Below are positions 11,071 through 20,683 of a DNA stretch of 64,000 nucleotides, one piece after another (position 1 is the first letter of the stretch; every line of letters starts with the position of its first letter). The notes beneath the pieces are model-generated. The model was not told the DNA's origin, did not search any database, and saw only the letters and a program-made list of their open reading frames with translations. A program made the translations under genes and the position numbers. This DNA is from Acephala macrosclerotiorum (lineage: Eukaryota; Ascomycota; Leotiomycetes; Helotiales; Mollisiaceae), in assembly GCA_014904845.1 (NCBI GenBank), contig MU119210.1, positions 124,001-188,000 on the forward strand, given 5' to 3'.

Positions 11071-11099
11071 AATTAGCGAACAGTCCAGGGAACCGATTG
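11071..11099 (-). repeat. Right terminal inverted repeat
   Basis: Starts AATTAGCGAAC and ends GGGAACCGATTG, the inverted partner of 10471-10499. A TA dinucleotide follows directly. Confidence 0.9.
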
Positions 11100-11168
11100 T
11101 ACGTAGTGCGCCGTCTAATTCGCAATCCTCTAGCAAAGCAAATAAGCATCAACCAAGTCCTCTATCCC

Positions 11169-13639
11169 TCATACCTTCCCACCTCTATCCACCAAAGTTG
11201 GACTGCCAGGACTCGTCCCAAGTGTTGAATCAGTCTCAACACTCATGCCTCTCCCTAATGGACTATCACTCTTCCCCACGCCTCTTTCGGATTGAAGCCT
11301 ATCCAAGGGCCTCGCACCCTTTCTCTGCTGCGGTCTGTAAGGACTCACTGGCGAAGAAGGTGGAATCTCCGGCGTTCTTCTCCTCGAGTTGGACCCCTCC
11401 CTCTGACTAAGCAACCACGGCTCCGGCGTTCGCTGAGGCGTACTCTGCTCCCTAAACCATCTCGAACCATTCCTAGGCAAACCACCATCATACTCCTCAT
11501 ACGGAGTATTACCACGAGACTGACTTCTCGAATCCCAGCCTTGGCCTTGACCCTGATCCCAATTCTGACCCTGATACTGATAATCTTCTCCATGCCTCTT
11601 GATTGGACTCTCATCATAAGGATCGAAGCCTACTTTTCTCCTTGCTTCTGTGCGTATTCTTCGTCGTTGGTCTCCGTCTCCGCCTGCGCCGGTGGTAGAC
11701 GATTCTTCCAAGAAGAAGGTGAGTAGTTCGTCAGGAATCGTGAGATGGGAGGCTTGCTGGAATTGTTGGAGGGCCGTGAGACGGATCAACATTTCGAGGA
11801 GGGAGAGCGACGAGCGGGTGGGTCCGAAGGGAGATGGTGCTGGTGAGAAGTGATTGTTAAAGGGTGGTGGACTTGATATTTGACGCGCGGGAGATGGCGA
11901 GGGGGACTTTTGGCTTAGATGTAAATTGGCTAGGCCGTCGGATAGATTTTCGGCATTTAGTTCGTCGCCCGAAGAACTTGGTCGATGAGAGACGTAGGCT
12001 GAATCGTCGTTGATGTCTTGCTCTGTATCGGAATCAGAATCTTCAGGCTCGGTGTAGACTTCAAGTGCTAGCCACTCCGTGTCTAGATCTGCTGGGAGCC
12101 GCCATCTTGTGTCGTCAGCAGGCTGCTTGGTGACTGGCTCGACGGCGATGGAGCTTTCTCTTCGGATTTGCGCGTCGATATCGTCTGAATCGTTGTCACT
12201 TTCCTCTCCCGCTCGCTCTTCGGATTTTTTTCTGTCCTCGAATTCTTCTCCACCCTCGTAATGGTCTATGTCTCTTTCGCTCTCTTGCATCATCCTCCGT
12301 GGCGGTGCAGCGTTGATGTCTCGCTTCAATAGAAGCACTGGACTATTCGCTTCACCGTCATTTCCAATATTGAGAATTTTCCCAGTATCTGCATAAAAGA
12401 TCTTCGAAATCTGATGAATAGGCAGGAAATCTCTAATCCCGGCGAGTTGAACATCTCCGTAGGGTCCTGGTTGAGCTTCATCATCTTCAAATGAGTGTGC
12501 ACGACCATCATCTAGATCCTCGATGATTTCGATATGGTAAGCATACTCATTGTGTCTTCCTTCTCCAGTCATAACATCCTCGTCCTTTTCGATCGATTGC
12601 AGAATTTGGGCAGCGGACTGGACGTGGCTGGTACACAAGGGAATTCGCATGAGCTTGACTCTTGCTTTATGTATAACTTCTTTCCATGTCGTTTCCCTCA
12701 TACCATCTGCACCATCATGGACTCGGTTGGAGTGGCCTGCGAAGAGCATGTACAAGGAAAGTGTAAAAGTTGGGCCGATCTGGGAAGAGATAGCAGGATT
12801 CATGGAGTACTGGAAGTCGCCAGTATTGACCATGTAACTAGCTTGCAGCATTCGTGACGGTGAAACAGTGACAGGCATCGTGGTCGAAAGTTTGGCTCCA
12901 GAGCTGGCTAGCGTAAGATTGATAAGCGGAACGGCATAATCGATTTTCGCTAGCAGCTTTTTGATTTCTTGGACAATGAGACGAATCTCGGCATGATGAA
13001 TTACTTTTGAGGCTGCTCTGGCGTTTTTCCTCCTTGAAGACTCTTCTGCTGCAGCTGCTTTGGCAAGCCGGATACCGAGTGCTTGAATATCCCAGCGAAG
13101 AGATTTGGTCAACGTTACCGCTGATTCAAGAGTCGTGTTTCCTCGTGCGGAGCTGAGAGTTGTTAGGGCAAAATTTCGTTGTACACTTCTGCAGCTTACA
13201 TGATGTCTATCATATCAATTGCTGGTGACACGATCTATTACAAAGTTAGAAACAGCTTGAAGGTAGTTGGGTACAAGAGAATAGGGTACCTTTATTTTAG
13301 TGTCTAAGAGCTCCTGGAGGCTTTGCAGTTCTTGGTAATCCGCATTGTCATCGACCGTCTAACTTCTTGTTAGTGTAAGTACTAGGTACTTATCCAACGG
13401 AGTGTGCCTGCCTTGAGCAACCTCGAAGTTTGCCTCATAGTATAAGAAGCAGTGATCCCGATTCCAGCCCTAGTTGAGGTCAGTGACTTTTTACTAACTC
13501 AGAGAGGGACTTAACACACCGAATAGCATAGTTCATCGCATGCTGAGTGATCTGTTGTTGACTGAAGTGAGCACGTGATCTCCAAAAGCGGGAAGAAATA
13601 ATAATTTCCTTGCCATACCTTGCTAAGAAAGACCTCCAT
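11169..13639 (-). CDS. RanGTP-binding family protein (fungal 'Ran-binding' domain)
   Basis: Large fungal protein annotated in related species as a RanGTP-binding protein; a role around nuclear transport is inferred only from that family name. Six exons on the minus strand: 13639-13619, 13551-13520, 13469-13412, 13358-13290, 13234-13200 and 13152-11169; 2199 nt, 732 aa. The N-terminal block reads MEVFLSKITQHAMNYAIR, GIGITASYTMRQTSRLLK, then IVSPAIDMIDIISARGNTTL, followed by TLTKSLRWDIQALG, PSRMLQASYMVNTGDFQYSM and DVQLAGIRDFLPIHQISKIF. These are the conserved family segments in the usual order. The distal half is acidic and then Ser/Pro/Arg-rich, probably disordered. The intron at 13411-13359 starts with GC instead of GT. 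The short first exons are supported by phase agreement and by their fit to the family start. Confidence 0.82.
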
Positions 13640-14145
13640 AACTGATAAACGGAGGTAGCTATCCTCTGCTAAAAAATCAACCAGTTAGAAAACAATTTGG
13701 ACAAGGATGAAGTATCTTGAAATTTTGAGGTTGATATTTACTTTTGAAGTCGCGTTTGTTAGTTACGCGAATGGACAAAAAGATACGGTGACCCAAAAAT
13801 GGGGCTAGTATTTCTGCACCCACCAACCCAAAAACTAACATTCCAAAGCCCTATTTTTTCTGTTTCTTGGGACAACTGGCAACTAGGGCCTAAGAATACC
13901 TAATTTAAGCCATCAGTTTGGGTCTGCGAGTGCGCTCTGTATACATCCGAGTCAATTTTGACTCATATTGTCACACTGAGGCGTTAGTCCTCTTTCGGAT
14001 GTGACGTACAAAGACCGCAAGGAAACTGTAAAAGCGAACCCCTCCATTTAAACGTCTTGCATCTCGCCCCACATCACAATTTGATATCAGACCTCGACAG
14101 ATCGGTGAACATCGATCACGCACGTTTACAAAAGCAACAACAATC
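13640..14145. promoter_or_regulatory. Bidirectional promoter region between the RanGTP-binding-family gene and SUP35
   Basis: About 500 bp between divergent starts. It contains CA/AAC-rich stretches just upstream of the SUP35 ATG (AAAGCAACAACAATC), typical of a fungal 5' leader. No specific binding site was identified. Confidence 0.5.
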
Positions 14146-16406
14146 ATGTCGGATCTTAACTCTTGGGAGGACGACCCTGCCGCACAGGACGAGAATCTCT
14201 CGCGGCAGACGCAACAAATGAACTTGAACAACCAGCAACAGCAACAAGGAGGTAGCTTCCGTCCAGGCGCAACATCGTTCCAGCCCGGTGCCCAATCCTT
14301 CCAACCGGGTCAGAGCTTCCAGCAATACGGCGGATATGATCAATATGCTCAGAATTACAACAACTACCAGGGCGCTCAAGGCGGCTATGGTGGCTACCCC
14401 CAATATGGCCAGCAAGGTGGTTACAATCAGTACCAGCAGGCACAATATGGCCCAGGCTACAACCAGGGAGGCTATAACCAAGGATACTGTAAGTCTCCTG
14501 TCGCAAGTTGTTCATAGTAAGATGTCTGTACTAACGAGAGCGTTCACGCAGCTCAACAGTACCCAAGTTATGCTCAACAAGGACAAGCAGCGGCATCCGC
14601 ACAACAACCTCCTCGCCAGACTCCCACGATCGCGAAGCGACCTGCCGAAGGCTCCTCGAACTCTGCAGAACTGAACAAGCCCATCACTGTGAAGGATGGA
14701 GCGCCAAAGGTCCTGAGCATAGGTGGAGATGCACCAAAGCCTAAGACTAAAGTTCTCACAATCGGTACACCACCTGCGGCACCACCTGCCAAGAAAGAGC
14801 CTGAAACTACTGCTTCTTCAGCTACTCCTGCCGAAGCAGGAGCTAAGGTCAAGGCCGCGAAAGCAATTGAGAAGACGGAGAAGGCCTCTGAGAGCGGAAA
14901 GACATCACCCACACCCTCATCGGGTCGATCGAGTCCTACAAGAGCAGCAACAAAGGCAGTCGCTCGCGAGATTGATGCCGTTGAAAAAGAACAAACTGCA
15001 GATGTCGACGAGGAAACGTTGAAGGAAATCTATGGTAAAGAGCATGTGAACATTATCTTCATTGGACACGTCGATGCTGGCAAATCTACCCTCGGTGGTG
15101 CAATCTTGGTTCTGAGTGGCATGGTGGACGAGCGAACGTTGGAGAAATACAAGAAGGAGGCGAAGGATATGGGTCGTGAGAGCTGGTGGCTTTCTTGGGC
15201 ACTAGATCTCACGAAGGAAGAGAGATCCAAGGGAAAGACCGTGGAGGTTGGACGGGCGTTCTTCGAAACCGAAAAGCGACGATACAGTATCCTTGATGCA
15301 CCAGGCCACAAGACCTATGTGCCAAGTATGATTGGTGGCGCTTCACAGGCCGATGTTGGAATCTTGGTCATCTCTGCACGAAAAGGAGAGTATGAAACTG
15401 GTTTCGAAAAGGGTGGTCAGACTCGAGAGCACGCAATGTTGGCAAAGACACAGGGTGTGAACAAGCTGGTTGTTGTCATCAACAAAATGGACGATCCTAC
15501 AGTCGAGTGGTCTGAGAAGAGATACAACGAGTGCACAACCAAGCTCGCTCAATTCTTGAAGGGTACCGGATACAATCTCAAGACCGATGTCTTCTTCATG
15601 CCTATCGCCGCACAACAACTGATGGGTCTCAAGGATCGCATTCCACCCGGAGTGTGCTCGTTCTACAACGGACCTTCTCTCCTGGAATATCTCGACAATA
15701 TGGCTGCGTTAGAAAGAAAGGTCAATGCACCATTCATGATGCCGGTCAACGGCAAGTATCGTGATATGGGTACTCTCGTGGAAGGCAAGATCGAGGCCGG
15801 TGTTATCAAGAAGAATATGTCCTTGATCATGATGCCTAACCGAGAAAAGGTCGATGTTGCAGCACTCTACGGTGAGACCGAAGAAGAAGTCAATACTGCA
15901 CAGTGTGGTGACCAAGTCCGTATCCGGCTGCGTGGTATCGAAGAAGAAGATATCTTGCCTGGGTTCGTCTTGTGCTCACCGAAGCGATTGGTTCATTGCG
16001 TTACTGCTTTCGAAGCACAAATTCGTGTCCTGGACCTCAAGAGTATCTTGTCTGCTGGATTTAATTGTGTGTTGCACGTTCATTCGGCCATCGAAGAGGT
16101 CACATTTGCAGCCTTACTTCACAGCCTACAGAAGGGTACGGGGAGGAGAAGTAAGAAGCCTCCAACCCATGCCAAGAGAGGTGATAGCATCATTGCGAGA
16201 ATGGAGGTCATTGGTGGCGCGGGATCTGTTTGTGTAGAAAGATTCGAGGATTACCCTCAGCTTGGAAGATTTACGCTAAGAGATCAGGTAAGAGACATTT
16301 TTCCAACGATGAAGATGCACGCACTAACATATAACAGGGTCAAACCATTGCCATTGGCAAGATTACGAAGCTGATCAAGGCAGAGGACGACGCCCCAGCT
16401 GCTTAA
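14146..16406 (+). CDS. SUP35: Translation termination factor eRF3 (SUP35) with prion-like N-domain
   Basis: GTPase that acts with eRF1 at stop codons in the cytosol. Three exons: 14146-14488, 14552-16287 and 16338-16406; 2148 nt, 715 aa. Residues 1 to about 140 are rich in Q, G, Y and N, with oligopeptide-like repeats such as QQGGYNQY and NQGGYNQGY, equivalent to the yeast N (prion) domain. Residues about 140-265 are the K/E/S/T/P-rich middle domain. The EF-Tu-like GTPase follows: IGHVDAGKST (about 285-293), DAPGH (363-367) and NKMD (425-428), then the two beta-barrels, including the RFTLRDQ GQTIAIGKI end. The intron near the 3' end (16288-16337) has a CTAAC branch site. The short last exon encodes the conserved GQTIAIGKITKLI ending. 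It is divergent from the RanGTP-binding-family gene. Confidence 0.97.
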
Positions 16407-16979
16407 ATGACTAATGGGAACTCACCAATGACTTATGAATCTGGGGCGGAGATGGTCCAAGGCGCAGAAGAAGGGTTCTACATTTCTGCATTCGCATAGA
16501 GAACTTCGTGTAGACCAAGCTGTAGGCATGGGTCATGGTTCACTAGCACTGGGAAGAGACACACGCATCTAAATAAAAGCCTTCACTTCAGATTTGCCTA
16601 TGCCCATCATGTGGGTTTATGTATGTTTATCTAGCACCATTGTCTTACTGCTAAGCTTCTGGGCACGATACTCCGGAAAACATAGAGAGAGTCACACCAT
16701 GAATGGATTGCGAATCCGGGAACGGTCATACCTCATCACCGGTATCATACTTTAGTTTCAGATTATACCTTTTTATAACATTTCAAGCACGCCATCCATT
16801 CCCAACTCGACTCTTGCATGCCTTCCTTTTGCAGCCTTCAAAAGTACAAAATCAGGTGACCCGCTCCGAAGAGTGACCGGCGACTGCCTAGAACGAACGG
16901 CTTCCAACTCCAACACTCGGCATGACTCCTTCCCGAATTCGAGGCAACCATTTTAAACTCAATGTGAAAAGTACAAAGC
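16407..16979. other. Intergenic region
   Basis: Presumed 3' UTR of SUP35 (an AATAAA-like string, AAATAAAAG, occurs near 16570) followed by the promoter of the sirtuin gene. No other feature seen. Confidence 0.5.
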
Positions 16980-18111
16980 ATGCTCCTCTCGTCAAGAGCA
17001 ATTTTCCACATTCCAAGACTCACACGAACAATGGTTTCTCATGCAGGACCAAAGTCCCCAAAATCCTCCTATGGACCCAGCACCGACGTCCAAGAATTCC
17101 ACGACGTGCTTAAATCCTCGAAACGGATTCTGGCTTTATGTGGTGCGGGATTGAGCGCTGCGAGCGGGTTGGGCACTTTCAGAGGTGCAGGAGGCATGTG
17201 GAGGAATCATAAAGCGACGACGCTTGCTACTCCGGAGGCTTTCGAGAGAGATCCAGGATTGGTGTGGCTGTTTTATAGCTATAGGAGGCATATGGCGTTG
17301 AAGGCTAGGCCGAATGCGGGGCATTATGCTTTGGTGGAGATGTCGAAGAAGATGGAGAGCTTTGTTACCATGACGCAGAATGTGGATGGTAAGTGAAGTC
17401 TTCTCCTGGATGAGGAGAATCATGTGATGCTCACTCCTCTCCGAGCTCTTTGCTTTCAAGCACGACTTCAAGTTTGTAGTATTCGTACTGACGCATCTCA
17501 CAGGACTTTCTCAAAGAGCAGAGCATCCACGAGAGCAGCTCAAGCTACTTCACGGCTCCCTGTTCGACATCAAGTGCTTCAACTGCGCCTATATCCAACT
17601 GAACAACGTTGACGACCCCTTCCACCCTCTCCTCGCCATCTCCTCCGATGAAGACGCCCGACTCGCTCCCTCCGCCAACAATGCCCAAGCCACGGCCACC
17701 TACCTAGACCCAAACATCGACACTACGACTATAAATCCAGATGACCTTCCTCACTGCCCATCCTGCAAAGTCGGCCTCCTTCGTCCGGGCGTTGTGTGGT
17801 TCGGAGAATCACTGCCTGAAGACACCCTAGGCGAGATTGATCGGTTCATTTTAGAGGACAAGGTCGATTTGATGCTGGTTATTGGGACCACGGCCACCGT
17901 GTATCCAGCGGCTAGCTATGTCAACCAGGCGAGGAAGAGAGGAGCCAGGGTTGCGGTTGTGAATATGGATGGGCTTGGTGGGGAGTTGGGTGCTGCCAGT
18001 AATTTGAGGAGAGGAGACTTCTTGTTCCAAGGAGATGCTGCGAAGATCTTGCCCGAGATTTTGAGGCCGGTAATCGGCGACTTGAAGATTCCGGAGGGTG
18101 AAGGTGTGTAA
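16980..18111 (+). CDS. Class III sirtuin, SIRT5-like NAD-dependent protein deacylase
   Basis: NAD+-dependent deacylase of the Sir2 family. Two exons, 16980-17388 and 17504-18111; 338 aa. Motifs: [20 protein letters not shown] (NAD binding), TQNVDGLSQRA, LHGSLF (catalytic His), two CxxC zinc pairs (CFNC and CPSC), [25 protein letters not shown] and the VVNMDG strand. FYSYRR carries Tyr99 and Arg102, matching the SIRT5 pair (human Y102/R105) that selects negatively charged succinyl, malonyl or glutaryl groups. So lysine desuccinylation or demalonylation is a reasonable inference. Two starts are possible: 16980 adds [17 protein letters not shown], which looks like a matrix-targeting peptide; 17031 (321 aa) gives MVSHAGPKS. 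Both might be used. The segment between the CxxC pairs is long and poorly conserved, as in fungal homologues. Confidence 0.9.
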
Positions 18112-18880
18112 CAAGGGATGGGAAGATGTAGGAAACATAGAATGGGATTGAGGAAGGTGGAAATGAAGCCTGGAAGCTTGGAAGATTATCTCTAGAAATT
18201 TTCTCGGAGAAAAGTGTGATATATGTCGCAAAAGGACCAGAAGGGCTGTGGAGATACTAGGATCGGTTCAACAGTCTTGAATGACCAACTTGGCTTGGGC
18301 AACTATATATCATTTAAAATACGGTATCTCGTGCAGTTGACCACTTCCCAAGCTTGCTAAAACTTCGAATGAACTTGCTTCCTCACATTTGAGTACGGGT
18401 ATATGGAATTAGCATCGATTAACTGCCTCCAAGAGACTCGCATGTGACGAAGAGACAAAAGCATTGACAACTTCGTGTTACACAACTTGATATTCAACGC
18501 CTGTTTAGACTTAAGCATGAACCAATAACTAACTTTGAACGGACCCATACGAAGAACTCAGTGTCACAATGTCAGCTCCGTGAAGGAACATTTACTAAAT
18601 TCACAGCCTTGGCTATAAACCTGACACAATAGAGTAGTAAGTAATATCAACCTCTCCGAAGAGCACGTACTTGATATGATTCAAGATTAACATTGCCAAA
18701 CTTCAAAAATGTATGATTTAGGATTGCTCATCCAGAGGAGAAGTCAAGGCCAAGGCCCCTGTCCAAAGCGGGAACGCTAGCAATGCAGATCCATAAAAAA
18801 AAAGTTCGGGCAGCTAAAATCATCAACCACATTTCAATCCACAGCTTCGATACCTCAAACACCGTTTTTGAGTTGTCTAG
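18112..18880. other. Intergenic region between sirtuin and TRM2
   Basis: Tandem spacing of about 770 bp. Presumed sirtuin 3' UTR and TRM2 promoter. No open frame or repeat worth calling. Confidence 0.5.
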
Positions 18881-20683
18881 ATGTTCCAATACCCTAGAAT
18901 ATTCTCTAGGCGCGGCACCCGAAATTTTTACCAGGCAATCTACCACACGCGACAATACAGCTTCCGCCCAATGGAGCCTGCACGCGAACCTCGAGCTTCT
19001 CAGCCGCAAAAGGGTGACCTCGGTCAAGGGGGCAAGAAGAGGCCATTTCAGGGTGGGCAATGGGCGAAAAGACAGAAGACTCGCAAGGAGAAGCCTGTGA
19101 ACGAAGGCTCGCACGAAGAAGTTCTGATGGCAGATGTTCGAGCTCTTTTCGCGAAACAGAGGCTCTCGAAAGCATCGGAGGGAGATATTATTAAGAAGGA
19201 AGAGACTACGGACGACATCAAGATTGAGGAGGATGACTCGACTCCGGCTGGAAATGGAGGGTCTACCAATGGGGTCGGCAAAACAACACTACCAGAGAAG
19301 TTCACGGAGATTGAGGTGGAAGTTGTCGAAATATCCTCCACCGGCGATGGCCTTGCTATTCATGCCGACTCGGACCAAATATACGTTGTACCCTTCAGTA
19401 CACCTGGTGATGTCGTCAAAGCGAAAGTTATCACGCATTTCAAGAATGAACACTACTCCCTGGCAGATTTTGTCTCCGTCGTGAAAGCAGGACCTCTACG
19501 AGACGACGGTCGAGTCAACTGCAAATACTTCGCCAGCTGTTCTGGATGTCAATTCCAGATGTTGGATTACCCGACACAATTGGCACACAAGAAAACTATT
19601 GTGGAGAAGGCATACAAGAATTTTTCGCAATTGCCTCCAGAGCTCATACCATTGATTGGTGACACTGTTGGGAGTCCGTTGCAATATGGATACCGCACCA
19701 AGCTTACACCTCACTTTGATGGACCACCAGGACCAAGAAGAGATAGAAATAAAGTATTCAAAGAGCCCCCTGAGATTGGCTTTATGGCAAAGAATCGGAG
19801 AGTTACGTTGGACATAGAGGACTGCCCAATTGGTACAGATGCGGTGCGAATGGGTATGAAAAGGGAACGGGAGCGCGTCGTTGAGGAACTGAACACGTAT
19901 AGAAAGGGCGTCACAATACTGCTGCGTGAAAGCACTCTCAGAGTACCAAACGATGACGAACAAGCTTCTAAAGACATCCCAGACACAATCAAGACCACCA
20001 CGGAAAAATATACAGACTTCAAGTCTTGTATGACGGATAATAATGGAACGTCGACAGAGTATATTAACGACTTCGTCTTCACTAACATTGCTGGTTCATT
20101 CTTCCAGAACAACAATTCCATCTTGGTACCCTTTACTCGATACATCCGAGACCACATCCTGCCACCTACGCTATCCTTAGCTGAGCCTCCAATCAAGTAT
20201 CTTATCGATGCATACTCCGGATCTGGACTGTTCACAATAACGCTATCCTCACTCTTCAAATCTTCAATGGGTATTGATATCTCAGGACCCTCAATAATTT
20301 CAGCGAAGGAAAACGCAAAGTTGAATAAGTTATCCGAGTCGCAGTGCACGTTCATGGCAGCTGATGCACCAGAACTCTTCAAATCCGTCGCATATCCAAA
20401 GGATGAAACTGTCGTGGTTATCGATCCTCCAAGAAAAGGATGTGATGAGAGCTTCTTGAGCCAGCTAATGAAGTTTGGACCAAAGAGAGTTGTCTACGTA
20501 AGCTGCAACGTTCACACTCAAGCAAGAGATGTGGGAGTCTTGGTCAGAGGAAATGAAGCTGGTGCGAGGTACAAGATCGAGTCCCTGATAGGGTTCGACT
20601 TCTTTCCTCAGACGGCGCATGTTGAGGGTGTGGCAGTGCTCAGTAGAGTAGAACCTGAAGAGGATACTGCAAAAGCAGAATAA
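18881..20683 (+). CDS. TRM2: tRNA (uracil-54-C5)-methyltransferase TRM2
   Basis: S-adenosylmethionine-dependent enzyme that makes m5U54 (ribothymidine) in the tRNA T-loop. Single exon, 600 aa. A TRAM domain (about residues 140-200, IEVEVVEISSTGDGLAIHAD) is followed by an Fe-S-type Cys set (Cys214, Cys220, Cys223 in CKYFASCSGC, with a later DIEDCPIG Cys). Then come the motif Q/N segment GSFFQNNNS, SAM motif I DAYSGSGLFTITLSS, motif IV IDPPRKGCDESF, the catalytic Cys542 in VYVSCNVHTQARD, and the HVEGVAVL end. The first 30 residues (MFQYPRIFSRRGTRNFYQ...) are basic and acid-free, like a mitochondrial presequence. A second ATG at 18971 (MEPAREPRA) would give a cytosolic/nuclear form, so dual localisation is plausible. 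The linker after it is basic (KRQKTRKEK). Confidence 0.95.
   Translation: MFQYPRIFSRRGTRNFYQAIYHTRQYSFRPMEPAREPRASQPQKGDLGQGGKKRPFQGGQWAKRQKTRKEKPVNEGSHEEVLMADVRALFAKQRLSKASEGDIIKKEETTDDIKIEEDDSTPAGNGGSTNGVGKTTLPEKFTEIEVEVVEISSTGDGLAIHADSDQIYVVPFSTPGDVVKAKVITHFKNEHYSLADFVSVVKAGPLRDDGRVNCKYFASCSGCQFQMLDYPTQLAHKKTIVEKAYKNFSQLPPELIPLIGDTVGSPLQYGYRTKLTPHFDGPPGPRRDRNKVFKEPPEIGFMAKNRRVTLDIEDCPIGTDAVRMGMKRERERVVEELNTYRKGVTILLRESTLRVPNDDEQASKDIPDTIKTTTEKYTDFKSCMTDNNGTSTEYINDFVFTNIAGSFFQNNNSILVPFTRYIRDHILPPTLSLAEPPIKYLIDAYSGSGLFTITLSSLFKSSMGIDISGPSIISAKENAKLNKLSESQCTFMAADAPELFKSVAYPKDETVVVIDPPRKGCDESFLSQLMKFGPKRVVYVSCNVHTQARDVGVLVRGNEAGARYKIESLIGFDFFPQTAHVEGVAVLSRVEPEEDTAKAE

Larger units (their letters stand above)
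10471..11099. mobile_element. Non-autonomous Tc1/mariner-like element (MITE or RIP-degraded relic)
   Basis: Seen directly: 29-bp terminal inverted repeats at 10471-10499 and 11071-11099 (28 of 29 identical, one mismatch at repeat position 13), each flanked by a TA dinucleotide (10469-10470 and 11100-11101). TA target duplication with short inverted repeats is the signature of the Tc1/mariner superfamily. The 629-bp interior is extremely AT-rich, with long A/T-only runs and no open frame, unlike the surrounding DNA. That fits either an AT-rich MITE or repeat-induced point mutation of a formerly coding copy. It lies 69 bp downstream of the stop codon of the RanGTP-binding-family gene. Confidence 0.85.

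Noticed and set aside
19711..20382. Long antisense frame (223 codons) opposite TRM2.
   Set aside because: Shadow of the TRM2 coding sequence with no independent features.
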